Shown: piece after piece, positions 25,676-34,829 of the stretch
How the letters are laid out: the number at the start of each line of letters is the position of its first letter
Numbering within the stretch: the first letter of the stretch is position 1
NCBI GenBank assembly: GCA_023416585.1
Contig: JAEZHM010000081.1
Span: 124,001 to 188,000 of the forward strand
Length of the DNA stretch: 64,000 bases
Source of the DNA: Bacillota bacterium
Lineage (GTDB): Bacteria; Bacillota; Clostridia; Christensenellales; Aristaeellaceae
Direction of reading: 5' to 3'
Notes under the pieces: model-generated
What the model saw: only the letters and a program-made list of their open reading frames with translations
The model's database searches: none
Told to the model about the DNA's origin: nothing
Made by a program: the position numbers and the translations under genes

Positions 25676-27331
25676 TTAATGCTTTTCCTGAAACCATAGT
25701 AAGCCGCCTATTACAAGGCTTGGCACGGTTACCGTCAATACATGGCCGTGGTCCGTATCCTTCACGGCAAAGGGCAGGGAAACTGCCTTTCCTCCAACAT
25801 CATCGGGCGTGGAGAAAAATACATTTTGCACTATGCCGATTATGTGGATATGAAAGGTGATCCCATACAGGGTTGTCGGCTTTTCCTTGCCACGGTTCCA
25901 ATAATCCTCATTGTTGCCGCAAAGATTCACCATAGCCACAAGCTTTACATCCGTACTTTCCCTGATAATGAGCCAAAGCTTGTCTGGTTCCCCATAGGCG
26001 CTGAACGGCGTATCACAGCCATATTCAAAGTTATCCCAGCAGCTATGAGTCATAGTCACGTCTTTAAGCTCAAGACTATAAAGCAACTCCTGATAGCGCA
26101 CGAAGAAATCCTGATAGTCCCGTATCCTCCGGCTTTGCCACGGCGTTAAAATGGAATGGTCCGCGTAATATCCCTGGGTGAGTATACCGTTTTCCTCCCC
26201 TAGAAGAATCTGTGTCGCGCCGCTTGCATGAATGGCAAAGGAGGCAATCAATGCGCAATATAACGCCCGCTCCGGTGACTCAAGCCGGAAGGGAGCGATA
26301 TATGCAGCCAGCACAACGGGCTTGCCCGCAGGTAAGGCCTTCAAAATCAATTCCTTCAGATGGTGCAGCCTTTCATAAGGAGGCCACACCTCCATATATA
26401 CGGCTTCCTGATGCGTATACATAGTGGCTTCCACCGGCCAGGCCCCCACATTGTTGAAAATGAGCCTCGGTTTTAAGCCACCGGCTGAAAGTTGTGTATC
26501 GGTATCTTCAATCAGTTCAGGCAATAGCTCTTTCAGATCGCACACTTCGCCCAAAGCGTTTAACGCGGCTTTGGGATAACCGTATGTATCCATATGAATT
26601 CCGTCAAAGCCAACCTTGCCAATTGCTTCCCGGTACTCATGAATGATGTGGTCATGCCAGGGGCAGGCTCTGCTTATGTTCATAAAATAAAAAGTATTGA
26701 TGAAAACAAGGGGCTTACCGGGCAGCGAATAAAGTCCCCAATCCTTATGCTCTTCCCAAAATGCTCTGGAGGAAGCATAAACGGCCCCATAAGCCATGGT
26801 GCCCATGCCGCGCTGATGGCAGGCATCAATTTTATAACGCACGCAGGGCAGAAGGTTGTGCTTGCCCATCATGTCCCGGTACTCGTCCGTTTCTGCCACC
26901 AAATGGTCGTGGCGGTACGACCAATCGTAAAACTGCACGAGGTTGATATGGTATTTTGCCATGGCGGCGACGTCTCTGTCCTCCATATCCCCCTGATCAA
27001 AGCTGCTCAGGAAGCCATAGCGCACCACATGGCCGGGAATGGATACATCGGCAGCGGTGGAAAGCGTGGTTTGTATAACGCCGCCTTTTAATAGAATTGC
27101 CTGTACGCCAAGACCGAGGAATTTTTGGGAAAAGCCCGGCAGTGTAATTTCTGTCACGGTGCCCAAGATAGGATAGCTTTCTTCAAATACGCATTGCTCC
27201 AAATGCCAGCAGGTTATATGGACCGTATCCGCATAAAGCGGCGATGTTTCCAAAATAAAGCTGATCGGCTCTCCCGGCGCGTACTGCCCTTTTACCGGGT
27301 AAAGATCAGGATGATTGATATCCCGTTTCAT
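25676..27331 (-). CDS. Glycoside hydrolase family 66 (dextranase / cycloisomaltooligosaccharide enzyme family), no signal peptide
   Basis: The 551-residue protein has the GH66 landmarks: VRYGFLSSF, VQFYDWSYRHD, GFDGIHMDTYG with nucleophile Asp248, and VYMEVWPPYE with acid/base Glu314; the 66-residue spacing resembles that of studied dextranases. It should cleave or transglycosylate alpha-1,6-glucans. It is shorter than most GH66 enzymes and begins MKRDINHPDLYP without a signal peptide, so a cytoplasmic role on imported oligosaccharides or cyclic isomalto-oligosaccharides is likely. Start and permease stop overlap as TAATG, showing coupling to the ABC importer. Confidence 0.9.
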   Translation of the reverse strand: MKRDINHPDLYPVKGQYAPGEPISFILETSPLYADTVHITCWHLEQCVFEESYPILGTVTEITLPGFSQKFLGLGVQAILLKGGVIQTTLSTAADVSIPGHVVRYGFLSSFDQGDMEDRDVAAMAKYHINLVQFYDWSYRHDHLVAETDEYRDMMGKHNLLPCVRYKIDACHQRGMGTMAYGAVYASSRAFWEEHKDWGLYSLPGKPLVFINTFYFMNISRACPWHDHIIHEYREAIGKVGFDGIHMDTYGYPKAALNALGEVCDLKELLPELIEDTDTQLSAGGLKPRLIFNNVGAWPVEATMYTHQEAVYMEVWPPYERLHHLKELILKALPAGKPVVLAAYIAPFRLESPERALYCALIASFAIHASGATQILLGEENGILTQGYYADHSILTPWQSRRIRDYQDFFVRYQELLYSLELKDVTMTHSCWDNFEYGCDTPFSAYGEPDKLWLIIRESTDVKLVAMVNLCGNNEDYWNRGKEKPTTLYGITFHIHIIGIVQNVFFSTPDDVGGKAVSLPFAVKDTDHGHVLTVTVPSLVIGGLLWFQEKH

Positions 27332-28161
27332 TATCCCTTCACCGCCCCTTCCGTCAGGCCTTTGATAAACTGCTTTTGAAATACCAGGAAGATGATCACC
27401 ACCGGCACAATGGCGATGGCTGCGGTGGCGGAAACAAGATGCCATTTGGCCCCTGCAAATTGTTGAAAAAAGACGGACAAGGCCTGGGGGATGTTTTGCT
27501 TGCCACGACTTTGCAGGAAGAATACCGCCTGGGCGTAATTGTTCCATACGCCAAAGCCGTTGAGGATCACAAAGGAAGCCGTGGCCGGGCGGAGAATGGG
27601 GAAAATAATCTTCCAAAAGGCTTCGAAGCCGCCGCAGCCGTCCACGACCGCCGCTTCATCCAGCTCCTTGGGCAGCGAGCGGATAAACGTGGTATAGATG
27701 AAAACGGCAGAGGGCATTGCCAGGGTGGAGCATACAAGCACCATCCCCCAGAGCGTATCCACAGCGCTGATGGTGCGCATAAGGGTATACAATGGCACTG
27801 TATTGATGATGCCGGGTATCATCATGCAGCCTATCAAAAGTGCGAATACGAACTTGTTGTAAGCCGTATACCTACGTGCGATGGCATACCCCGCCATACC
27901 GCCAAGCAATACGGTCAAGCCCAAGGTGCCGAAGGTAATTGCGCTCGAATTGAGGATGGCAGTGCCGATTCTTGATCTTTGCCAGGCGTCAGCGTAATTT
28001 TGAAAATGAAAGCTGGGCACAAACATGTTGCCAATATAAAAAATGCGGTTAGGCGCGTTGAGGGAAAGTACAAGCAGCATATAAAACGGAACCAAACACA
28101 CGGCGCAGATCAAAACCAGGGTGAGAATTTTTAAGACCCGCAAAAGCTTGTTTGTTTTCAT
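27331..28161 (-). CDS. Carbohydrate ABC permease (MalG type) linked to GH66
   Basis: 276 residues, six expected membrane segments, EAA loop DEAAVVDGCGGFEAFWKIIFPILRPA and the ending KGLTEGAVKG of the MalG branch. The ATG at 28161 follows GAGGTG by six bases; the longer frame would overlap the upstream gene. The TAATG overlap with GH66 puts transport and hydrolysis in one translational unit. Works with the MalF-type partner and the binding protein at 29223; ATPase not local. Confidence 0.93.
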   Translation of the reverse strand: MKTNKLLRVLKILTLVLICAVCLVPFYMLLVLSLNAPNRIFYIGNMFVPSFHFQNYADAWQRSRIGTAILNSSAITFGTLGLTVLLGGMAGYAIARRYTAYNKFVFALLIGCMMIPGIINTVPLYTLMRTISAVDTLWGMVLVCSTLAMPSAVFIYTTFIRSLPKELDEAAVVDGCGGFEAFWKIIFPILRPATASFVILNGFGVWNNYAQAVFFLQSRGKQNIPQALSVFFQQFAGAKWHLVSATAAIAIVPVVIIFLVFQKQFIKGLTEGAVKG

Positions 28162-28171
28162 GCGCCGCACC

Positions 28172-29035
28172 TCATTCCTTCGCCCGTGTAAGCCGCATGG
28201 AGACAAGCACCGGCAGCAGGATGATTAAAAACAACACGATGGCCACCGCCGTGGAGTACCCTGTACGGCTGCCGTAGCACATCCGCATGATGTAGATGCT
28301 CAGGCTTTCGGTCGCATATCCCGGCCCGCCTTCCGTGAGGGCCATGATGATGTCAAACACCGACAGCGAACCGATAATATTCGTGACCACGTTGATGCGT
28401 ATCGCGGGCATGAGTAGCGGCAGCGTCACCTGTGTAAAACGCTTGACGGAGCCGGCCCCGTCAATGCGGGCTGCCTCCACAAGTTCCAAGGGAATGGATT
28501 GAAGACCAGCCAGATAAATGATCATGGTCATGCCGGCAAACTGCCATACGTTTACAAGAACCAGCACCGTCATGGTTAAGCCGTAAGACCCCATCCAATT
28601 GCCCAGGGGAAACGCGACATTCAATTGCTCCAGCGCATGATATATAAAGCCGCGGCCGGGCTGCAAAAGAAAATACCAGATATAGCCCATGATCAATGGG
28701 CTGATAATGGCCGGAAGGTAAATAATGACCCGTACGATGCCCTGGCCCCGGAACGGCTTATCCATGAGCAGCGCATATAGAAGCCCGAAAATGTTTAAAA
28801 GTACCGCGCTGCCTATGGCAAAGATTACTGTGGTGCGGATATCGCCCATGGCCCTTGCATCCTGAAAAAAGGCTTTGAAGTTGTCAAAGCCGACGAAGGC
28901 CGCCTTTCCCATGCCGTCCCAGTCGGTAAGGCTCATGCCAAGGCCGAGCGCCAGCGGGTACACAAAAAATGTACCGAACAGGAGCAGCGCCGGCAATGAC
29001 ATGAATTGGGTCAGATCCAGCCGCTTTACTTTCAT
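28172..29035 (-). CDS. Carbohydrate ABC permease (MalF type) linked to GH66
   Basis: 287 residues with six expected segments; the EAA loop reads EAARIDGAGSVKRFTQVTLPLLMPA. The N-terminal PALLLFGTFFVYPLALGLGMSLTDWDG is typical. ATG at 29035 follows GAGG by six bases. It sits between the binding protein (with a terminator-like hairpin between them) and the MalG-type gene, ten bases apart. Confidence 0.93.
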   Translation of the reverse strand: MKVKRLDLTQFMSLPALLLFGTFFVYPLALGLGMSLTDWDGMGKAAFVGFDNFKAFFQDARAMGDIRTTVIFAIGSAVLLNIFGLLYALLMDKPFRGQGIVRVIIYLPAIISPLIMGYIWYFLLQPGRGFIYHALEQLNVAFPLGNWMGSYGLTMTVLVLVNVWQFAGMTMIIYLAGLQSIPLELVEAARIDGAGSVKRFTQVTLPLLMPAIRINVVTNIIGSLSVFDIIMALTEGGPGYATESLSIYIMRMCYGSRTGYSTAVAIVLFLIILLPVLVSMRLTRAKE

Positions 29036-29072
29036 GGTGATCCTCGTTTCAATTTGAATCATATGGTATGAA

Positions 29073-29099
29073 AAAGGCACCCGTCTTGCAGATGCCTTT
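29073..29099 (-). terminator. Weak terminator between binding-protein and permease genes
   Basis: AAAGGCA (29073-29079) pairs with TGCCTTT (29093-29099) around a 13-base loop, with a short T run on the minus strand. Partial termination here would make more binding protein than permease. Confidence 0.6.
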
Positions 29100-29179
29100 G
29101 TCGTGAAATTGCTTTCACGAATTTTTTATAATCAGTCAATTTGATCGTTTTATTATGATCTGCTCTTGTGTTGATGTTT

Positions 29180-29208
29180 GCAGCAGCCGGTTTTCATCCG
29201 GCTGCTGC
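29180..29208 (-). other. Strong stem-loop just after binding-protein gene
   Basis: Perfect 11-bp stem GCAGCAGCCGG/CCGGCTGCTGC with a seven-base loop, 15 bases past the stop codon and without a T run. It fits an mRNA 3'-end stabiliser. Confidence 0.7.
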
Positions 29209-29222
29209 TTGTAATCATTTGC

Positions 29223-30485
29223 TTATTTCTGGAACCCGTCGTTCCAGGCTTTTTCATACGCCTGTGCAAAGGTTTCCGGCGTATAGGTGCCGGCCAGCAG
29301 ATCCTGCACCATGCGGCCCGCGTCGTCTCCGGAGAATCCGGCGGGCTTTTCATTTGTGAAGCCGATGTTCACGGCGGATCCCAGTACGCCCTTCACTTCT
29401 GCGGCAAAGCCTTCAGGAGCCCAGGCGGCATCCACATCGGTAAAGGCGCTGGGGGATTTAAGGGTTTCGGAATACTTCTTCTGGTTTTCCGCGCTAAACA
29501 GGTAATTCAAAAATTCCTTCGCTTCTGATACATGGGTGGTGGAGGCGGAGATGGAGTAGCCGGAATCCTCAGCGCTAAGCACAACGGGCTTGCTGTCAGG
29601 CATATAGGCGGGATAAGGAGCAAAGCCGATCTGATCAGCCATTTCGGGGTTGGCGTCCAGGATGCCGCTCAACGCCCACATGCCGTTGGAGAACATCGCG
29701 GCCTTGCCGGTGACGAAGGCTTCGGTGCAGTTGTCACTGGTGGCGGTGAGCACATCTTCATTAATGAGGCCCTTGTCTTTGAGCTCAACCAGGTTCTTGG
29801 CGAAGGTGGCCATGGCGCCGTCCGCGGCACCAAAGTTGAGCTTTGTGCTGTCGTTATCAAGCATCGCCTGCTTGCAGCCGATAGCGCCCAGCGTTTGCTT
29901 TAAGTACCCGTGGGGAATGAACTCGATCAGGTGGCCCAGGTGCCATGCTTCCTTGCCGAATATGAACCAGGGCGTCACATCGGGCTTCTTTTCCTTGATC
30001 ACTTCCAGGTTCTTTACAAACTCATCCCAGGTGACAGCCGGGGTAAGGCCAAGCTCCGCAAAGATGGCCTTGTTGTAGAAGAAGCCGGCCATGGTCACAT
30101 TGGTGCATACGCGGTATTGCTTGCCGGTTTTGACATCCGTGCAGCTGTCCTTCATGGAGGGGATCAGGCGGTCCCACCACTGGCTTTCCTGGCTCAGGTC
30201 CAGGTATTTGCCTTGGTCCACATATTCCTGCTCATAGGTGGTCATTACATCAGGCACTTCGCCGCTGGCGAACTTGACCTTGATGATGTTGCTGGCTTCC
30301 TTTTGGAATTCCTGCTCTACGGTGATGCCCGGATAGCTTTGATTGAACGCGTCGATGATCTCATTCAGAAGGTCAATGGTTTCAATCTTTCCGGTAAAGA
30401 ACTTGATTTCCACACCCTCCGCAAAAGCCGATACGGTGCTCAAGCACAATACCAATGCCAATGCGACTGCCAGAACCTTTTTCAT
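29223..30485 (-). CDS. Extracellular sugar-binding protein of the GH66-linked importer
   Basis: A 420-residue family 1 binding protein. AAAGGAGGAG precedes the ATG. The signal peptide ends VSAFAEG, a type I cleavage site; the only early cysteine (LVLCLS) does not form a lipobox. The mature domain shows EIKFFTGKIETIDLLNEIIDAFNQSYPGI and ASGEVPDVMTTYEQEY, as in binding proteins for multiple-sugar importers. The neighbouring GH66 suggests isomalto-oligosaccharides as ligand (inference). It is divergent from the YesM/YesN two-component genes that probably control it. Confidence 0.94.
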   Translation of the reverse strand: MKKVLAVALALVLCLSTVSAFAEGVEIKFFTGKIETIDLLNEIIDAFNQSYPGITVEQEFQKEASNIIKVKFASGEVPDVMTTYEQEYVDQGKYLDLSQESQWWDRLIPSMKDSCTDVKTGKQYRVCTNVTMAGFFYNKAIFAELGLTPAVTWDEFVKNLEVIKEKKPDVTPWFIFGKEAWHLGHLIEFIPHGYLKQTLGAIGCKQAMLDNDSTKLNFGAADGAMATFAKNLVELKDKGLINEDVLTATSDNCTEAFVTGKAAMFSNGMWALSGILDANPEMADQIGFAPYPAYMPDSKPVVLSAEDSGYSISASTTHVSEAKEFLNYLFSAENQKKYSETLKSPSAFTDVDAAWAPEGFAAEVKGVLGSAVNIGFTNEKPAGFSGDDAGRMVQDLLAGTYTPETFAQAYEKAWNDGFQK

Positions 30486-30536
30486 GAACCGCTCCTCCTT
30501 TTGTCCAGCTGCCTAACTGGATTGTCTTCTGACTGT

Positions 30537-30565
30537 ATTATAGCCGCTATACAACCAAAGAAAAA
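30537..30565 (-). promoter_or_regulatory. Candidate promoter of GH66/ABC operon
   Basis: Minus-strand TATAAT at 30537-30542 with a poor -35 (TTTTTC at 30560-30565). A weak -35 fits a promoter that needs an activator, here likely the YesN-type regulator. Confidence 0.5.
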
Positions 30566-30618
30566 TACCGCAGTTTTTTGATTCCGGTACCAGTTTTTAC
30601 GATAACCATGCCTTGTCA

Positions 30619-30647
30619 TTGCAACTGCCTCAAATCCCTTTTATAAT
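30619..30647 (+). promoter_or_regulatory. Promoter of two-component system
   Basis: TTGCAA (30619-30624) and TATAAT (30642-30647), 17 bases apart, just before the kinase gene. Confidence 0.6.
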
Positions 30648-30668
30648 GAGGACAGGGGAGGAGAGGTC

Positions 30669-32504
30669 GTGAACAGATCCTTTCGGTATATGCATTGGCA
30701 TGTGAAGCAAAAACTGCTTTTCATGATTTCCATGCTTATTTTTGTATCGGTCACGCTGGTGACCATACTCACTTATCTAAACCAGCGGACGGATTTGATA
30801 CGCCAATCCACCCAGAAAACGCAGTTGCTTTTGGAACAGCTGGCCATTAATACCGACACATACCTGGAGGAGCTTTTCAGGCTTTGCCTTTCGCCCTATT
30901 ATAACAAAAGCGTAATGGATCAGCTTCAGACAAAACCTGGGACTCCGGCACAAAAGCTTCAAAAGCAGCGTGTCATTGAGGAATATCTTGGCGAAGTGAT
31001 GACCATTCCAAGAAGCGATATCCTTCGCGCACTGATTCTAACCGACGGTATATATTCCAGCAGCAAGACCAGGTATGATGCCAGCATCCCCGTTAGCTTC
31101 CGGGAGGAAAGCTGGTACCAGGATGCGATACAGTCTTTTGATCCCGTATTCATACCCGTGCATATGGAAACCCAGGGCCGCTCTTCCCTTTATGTTTTTT
31201 CTATTGTGCAAAAGATTTTGAGTACCAAAAATGCCAGCGATGTGCTGGGCGTGATCCGCGTGGATGCCAACTACCTGGGCATCAAAAACGTATGCGACCG
31301 GGCGAAAGTTACCCAGGGTAACGCTCTGTATATACTGGACAGCCGGGGCAACCAAATCTATGCCAATTCCCTGTTGGAAGGCGGCTTGGCAATACAGGAT
31401 GTTGCAGACCTCCTTGGAGGGCTCGAAGGCGAAGGCCCTTTTTTTGAAAAGATCGGCAGGGCGGAATATGTCATCAGCATAAAAGCGTTGCAATCGGCAG
31501 ACTGGCGTGTGATTGACATCCACTCCACACGCGAGCTCACAAGGGACGCCGCCGCGGCAAGGGACAAAGCCATTCTATGGGCATTTTTGTGCGCCGCGGG
31601 CAGCATGCTTTTTTCCGTTGTGCTGGTGAAGCTCTTTTTGAAGCCCATCTTTGAAATTACGGGTCTTATGCAAAAAGTACAAAAAGGGGATCTCACGGTA
31701 CGGGCACAGGTATCCGGTACGGATGAATTGAATTACCTGGCCTCCTCCTTCAACGAAATGACGGAACAGTTAAGCACTTTCATGGAAAAGAACGACATGC
31801 TCACCAGGCAAATTTACGAGGCCAAATACTTGGAAAAGGAAGCGCAGTACGCGGCTCTGTGCAGCCAAATCAGGCCTCACTTTCTGTTCAACGCTCTGAA
31901 TACCATCAACCTTCTTATCAAGTGCGGCCGCGCGCCGGAAGCCTCCATGTGCATCGACCACCTGTCCACGCTGCTTCGCGGCATGGTAAATACCGACCGC
32001 GACATTACGCTCATCGCAGAAATGAAAATCGTGGACAGCTATTTGCAGCTTCAAAAAATGCGGTATGGATCTTTGGCCTATGAAATCACAGGCATCGAAG
32101 CTTTTCAGGATTACATTTTGCCGGCAATGACGGTCCAGCCTCTTGTTGAAAACGCGCTGGTGCACGGCTGCGAGCCCAAACGGGGCGGTACCCGCATTGC
32201 TGTAACTGCCTCCCCATGCGGGGAAGAATTGCATATTACGGTGGAAGATAACGGCGTAGGCATAGAGGAATCTCAGCTTGACCGCATTCGGGAAAGCCTG
32301 GCCGAAAACACATCCGATCTCCCCGAAACGGGAACGCCGTCAAGAAGCGTAGGGCTGATCAATATATCCCGCCGTGTGAAGCTGAAATTTGGGCTTGAGT
32401 TCGGGCTGACCATTGATTCCACATTAGGGCAGGGAACGAAAGCGGTGCTGCGGCTGCCGCTTAAGCCACAGGAGGGAACATATGTACAGGGCGCTGATCG
32501 TTGA
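30669..32504 (+). CDS. YesM-type sensor histidine kinase
   Basis: A 611-residue membrane kinase: transmembrane helix near 17-38, an extracellular sensor region to about 290, a second helix near 300, a HAMP region (QKVQKGDLTVRAQVSGTDELNYLASSFNEM), then the His_kinase domain with CSQIRPHFLFNALNTINLL in which His404 is the expected phosphorylation site, and a C-terminal ATPase domain with VQPLVENALVHGCEP and VEDNGVGI. The GTG start follows GGGGAGGAGAGG. It overlaps the response-regulator gene by 23 bases. YesM kinases typically sense extracellular oligosaccharides, consistent with the divergent GH66 importer operon. Confidence 0.95.
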   Translation: MNRSFRYMHWHVKQKLLFMISMLIFVSVTLVTILTYLNQRTDLIRQSTQKTQLLLEQLAINTDTYLEELFRLCLSPYYNKSVMDQLQTKPGTPAQKLQKQRVIEEYLGEVMTIPRSDILRALILTDGIYSSSKTRYDASIPVSFREESWYQDAIQSFDPVFIPVHMETQGRSSLYVFSIVQKILSTKNASDVLGVIRVDANYLGIKNVCDRAKVTQGNALYILDSRGNQIYANSLLEGGLAIQDVADLLGGLEGEGPFFEKIGRAEYVISIKALQSADWRVIDIHSTRELTRDAAAARDKAILWAFLCAAGSMLFSVVLVKLFLKPIFEITGLMQKVQKGDLTVRAQVSGTDELNYLASSFNEMTEQLSTFMEKNDMLTRQIYEAKYLEKEAQYAALCSQIRPHFLFNALNTINLLIKCGRAPEASMCIDHLSTLLRGMVNTDRDITLIAEMKIVDSYLQLQKMRYGSLAYEITGIEAFQDYILPAMTVQPLVENALVHGCEPKRGGTRIAVTASPCGEELHITVEDNGVGIEESQLDRIRESLAENTSDLPETGTPSRSVGLINISRRVKLKFGLEFGLTIDSTLGQGTKAVLRLPLKPQEGTYVQGADR

Positions 32505-34023
32505 GGATGAGCCGCTGATGCGGCAATATCTTATGGATATGCTGCATACCATCCATCCCAAGTGGCAGGCGGCCGCATCGGCCGAAGATGGGGTGGAGGC
32601 CATGAGCCTTCTAAAAAAGGAACTGTTTGACCTGATTATTACGGATATACGGATGCCCGGCATGGACGGAATTTCGCTGGCGCGGTATGTATCCGTCCAT
32701 CATACGGATACTTTTGTCATCATCTTGTCCGGCTATGATGAGTTTGATTATGCCAGGGCAGCCGTGCGGCTAAGCGTTTGCGATTATCTGTTGAAGCCCT
32801 TAAATGACGTGGAACTGATGCAGACAATGGAAAAGGTAACCCAAAAGCTTGAGGAGAATAAGCGGCGCAGGCAGGAGAATGCCTGTTTTCCAATACTCTT
32901 TAGGGATACCATGGCAGGCATGCCGCAAAAGACTCTGGCCGAAAGCTTCAAAAAGATGGAGGAGATATCAAAAAGCTCAGGCGAAGCCTGTTGGGGTTTG
33001 ATGGTACTTGCGCCAAACCTTCTTGACGCAGCGAAGCTAAAAGAAGCGGCGGATATTCCAGCCCTTGCGCAGGAGTTGTACAGCCTGGCGTTTGACAGCT
33101 TCTCCGGGCTTGTTGCCATGGATGACCAGGGAAACACGGTCATACTGGCATTTGTCCGCGAGGTGCTGCTTACCGCTACCGAATGCATGAACAACTATCA
33201 AAGGCTGAATCAGACTTTTAGGAATAGTACAGGCGTTTCCCTGCTTGGCGGGTTCAGTAAGACCCATAGCAGCCTTAACCAGTTGAAGTCGGCCTATGAT
33301 GAGGCAATGGAGGCGCTCTTCCTTGCTCAGGCTGGAAACGGCCCTTTCCTTTCCGGAGATCTGCTGTTTGCTAATCGTACGCGGCTTGGTGTGTTAAAAT
33401 CCCTGGCTGAATCTGTACAAACATCCACCTGGACGGACAACCTGCACGGAATAAGCAGCCTGTGCATGCAGGCTGCCACCTGTCTGGACAATCCAATACG
33501 GCAGGAATCTGTCCTGATGCTAGGCGCGTTTTTGTTAAGCTGCTTCTTTGACGATAGGAAACAGATAATGGAGGGATTAAGGTGGCTTATAAATGATGTT
33601 CCGAACGAAGCGGTATCGCAGGATGTTTTTGCGAAATCGTATGAAGCGTGCCTCCTTTCCCTTTTGAAAGGTGGAAGGCAGGAAACGAAAAACGTAAGCC
33701 TCTCCCCGCTTGCCCAAAAGGTTCAGGAATATTTGCATGTACATTTTACGGAAAGCGTCAGCCTTTCCATGGTCGCGGATGCTTTTGAAGTAACGCCGGC
33801 TTATTTGAGCGCTTTGTTCCATAAGGAGGTGGGCGAATCATATTCCAAATATCTCATGCGATTGAGGATGGAATATGCCGCCATCAGGCTTAAAAGCGAT
33901 CCGTATATCAAAATGTACGATGTTGCGAAACAGGCCGGGTTTGTTTCATCCAAGCACTTCATTTCCGCATTCAGAAAGTTCTTTGGAAAAACGCCGAAGG
34001 AGTATAAGGAACAGTCAAAATAA
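32482..34023 (+). CDS. YesN-type response regulator with AraC DNA-binding domain
   Basis: 513 residues: an N-terminal receiver (RALIVEDEP, phospho-acceptor Asp55 in DLIITDIRMPGMDG, and LLKPLNDVE), a long middle region, and a C-terminal AraC/XylS double helix-turn-helix (SLSMVADAFEVTPAYLSALFHKEVGESYSKYL, then YDVAKQAGFVSSKHFISAFRKFFGKTPKEY). It is translated from an overlap with the kinase gene; GGAGGG lies upstream of its ATG. Likely activator of the divergent sugar operon. Confidence 0.95.
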   Translation: MYRALIVEDEPLMRQYLMDMLHTIHPKWQAAASAEDGVEAMSLLKKELFDLIITDIRMPGMDGISLARYVSVHHTDTFVIILSGYDEFDYARAAVRLSVCDYLLKPLNDVELMQTMEKVTQKLEENKRRRQENACFPILFRDTMAGMPQKTLAESFKKMEEISKSSGEACWGLMVLAPNLLDAAKLKEAADIPALAQELYSLAFDSFSGLVAMDDQGNTVILAFVREVLLTATECMNNYQRLNQTFRNSTGVSLLGGFSKTHSSLNQLKSAYDEAMEALFLAQAGNGPFLSGDLLFANRTRLGVLKSLAESVQTSTWTDNLHGISSLCMQAATCLDNPIRQESVLMLGAFLLSCFFDDRKQIMEGLRWLINDVPNEAVSQDVFAKSYEACLLSLLKGGRQETKNVSLSPLAQKVQEYLHVHFTESVSLSMVADAFEVTPAYLSALFHKEVGESYSKYLMRLRMEYAAIRLKSDPYIKMYDVAKQAGFVSSKHFISAFRKFFGKTPKEYKEQSK

Positions 34024-34115
34024 CTTCCTGCTAGAATAAGCTTATGGTTATTGAATTGCCATGAAAGGGCTGTTTCCCTCCATTGAAAGGAGAGGACGGT
34101 TTTTATATTTGGCTA

Positions 34116-34144
34116 TTGACAATTTGGTTCAACTATTATATATT
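34116..34144 (+). promoter_or_regulatory. Promoter before membrane-protein pair
   Basis: TTGACA (34116-34121) and TATATT (34139-34144) are 17 bases apart. The leader to the start at 34291 is about 140 bases and I see no clear structure in it. Confidence 0.6.
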
Positions 34145-34290
34145 GTACAGTAGTAAGCGAAGATCAGTATTGGCTTATGAAGAACAGGCGAATTTCAAAA
34201 TCGGAATACAGGAGAATGAGCTTTTGTTCTTTACGGTCCGCAGCAGAGATCTGGCTTGCCGAATCAATAAAAATAATGGAGGATGGTTAT

Positions 34291-34827
34291 ATGATCAAAA
34301 ATGAGTTTGCGCAGAACAACACAAAAGCATTTGCCGTGGCTGGGCTTGTGCTTACCGGTATTTTCTCGGGAATGTTTTTTGCAGTGCTGTTTGCATGTAC
34401 TGCCGTCATAGCTGCATTTTCCATGGTGTCAGCAGCCGCGGGCGTTTGCCTAATCGGCGGGTTCAACCCATATTCGCTGCTCCCCGCGATACCATATTGG
34501 TGCGGGGCTGTGCTTGCCGGGGCGTTCATTTCCCTGGCGATTCTTAATTTCGTTGGCCTCATTTATCTTGTCTTTATAGAACTTCAGCTGGTTCGGGCAT
34601 ATTTAGGATACCACCATAATCAGCTTGCTTCTTTTTCCGGAAAAGCGATCCAACCACCGCTTGCAAATTTGCCTAAGCTTACTTTGAAGGTTAACCGGAA
34701 TTTGAAAAAGATCGCGTCTATTTCTTTTGCCGTTTTTGTGGTATGTTTCGCCTCCGGCTATGTGGCATGCACCGTCTCGGCGGGATCCCTCGGATTTTGG
34801 CATGCTTGGAACTGGTTTGTTAAATAG
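34291..34827 (+). CDS. Predicted membrane protein, function unknown
   Basis: 178 residues from the ATG at 34291, which has GGAGG eight bases upstream; the earlier ATG at 34177 has none. There appear to be three to four hydrophobic segments: AFAVAGLVLTGIFSGMFFAVLF, a long Ala/Gly-rich one, CGAVLAGAFISLAILNFVGLIYLV, and a last one near residues 140-165. A soluble loop (HHNQLASFSGKAIQPPLANLP) precedes the last. I do not recognise the family. The stop lies a few bases before the next membrane-protein gene, so the two form an operon. Confidence 0.75.
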   Translation: MIKNEFAQNNTKAFAVAGLVLTGIFSGMFFAVLFACTAVIAAFSMVSAAAGVCLIGGFNPYSLLPAIPYWCGAVLAGAFISLAILNFVGLIYLVFIELQLVRAYLGYHHNQLASFSGKAIQPPLANLPKLTLKVNRNLKKIASISFAVFVVCFASGYVACTVSAGSLGFWHAWNWFVK

Positions 34828-34829
34828 AG

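Noticed and set aside
34083..34304. 73-codon frame starting near the promoter of the membrane-protein pair
   Set aside because: It begins upstream of the predicted transcription start, and the gene at 34291 has the proper ribosome binding site.
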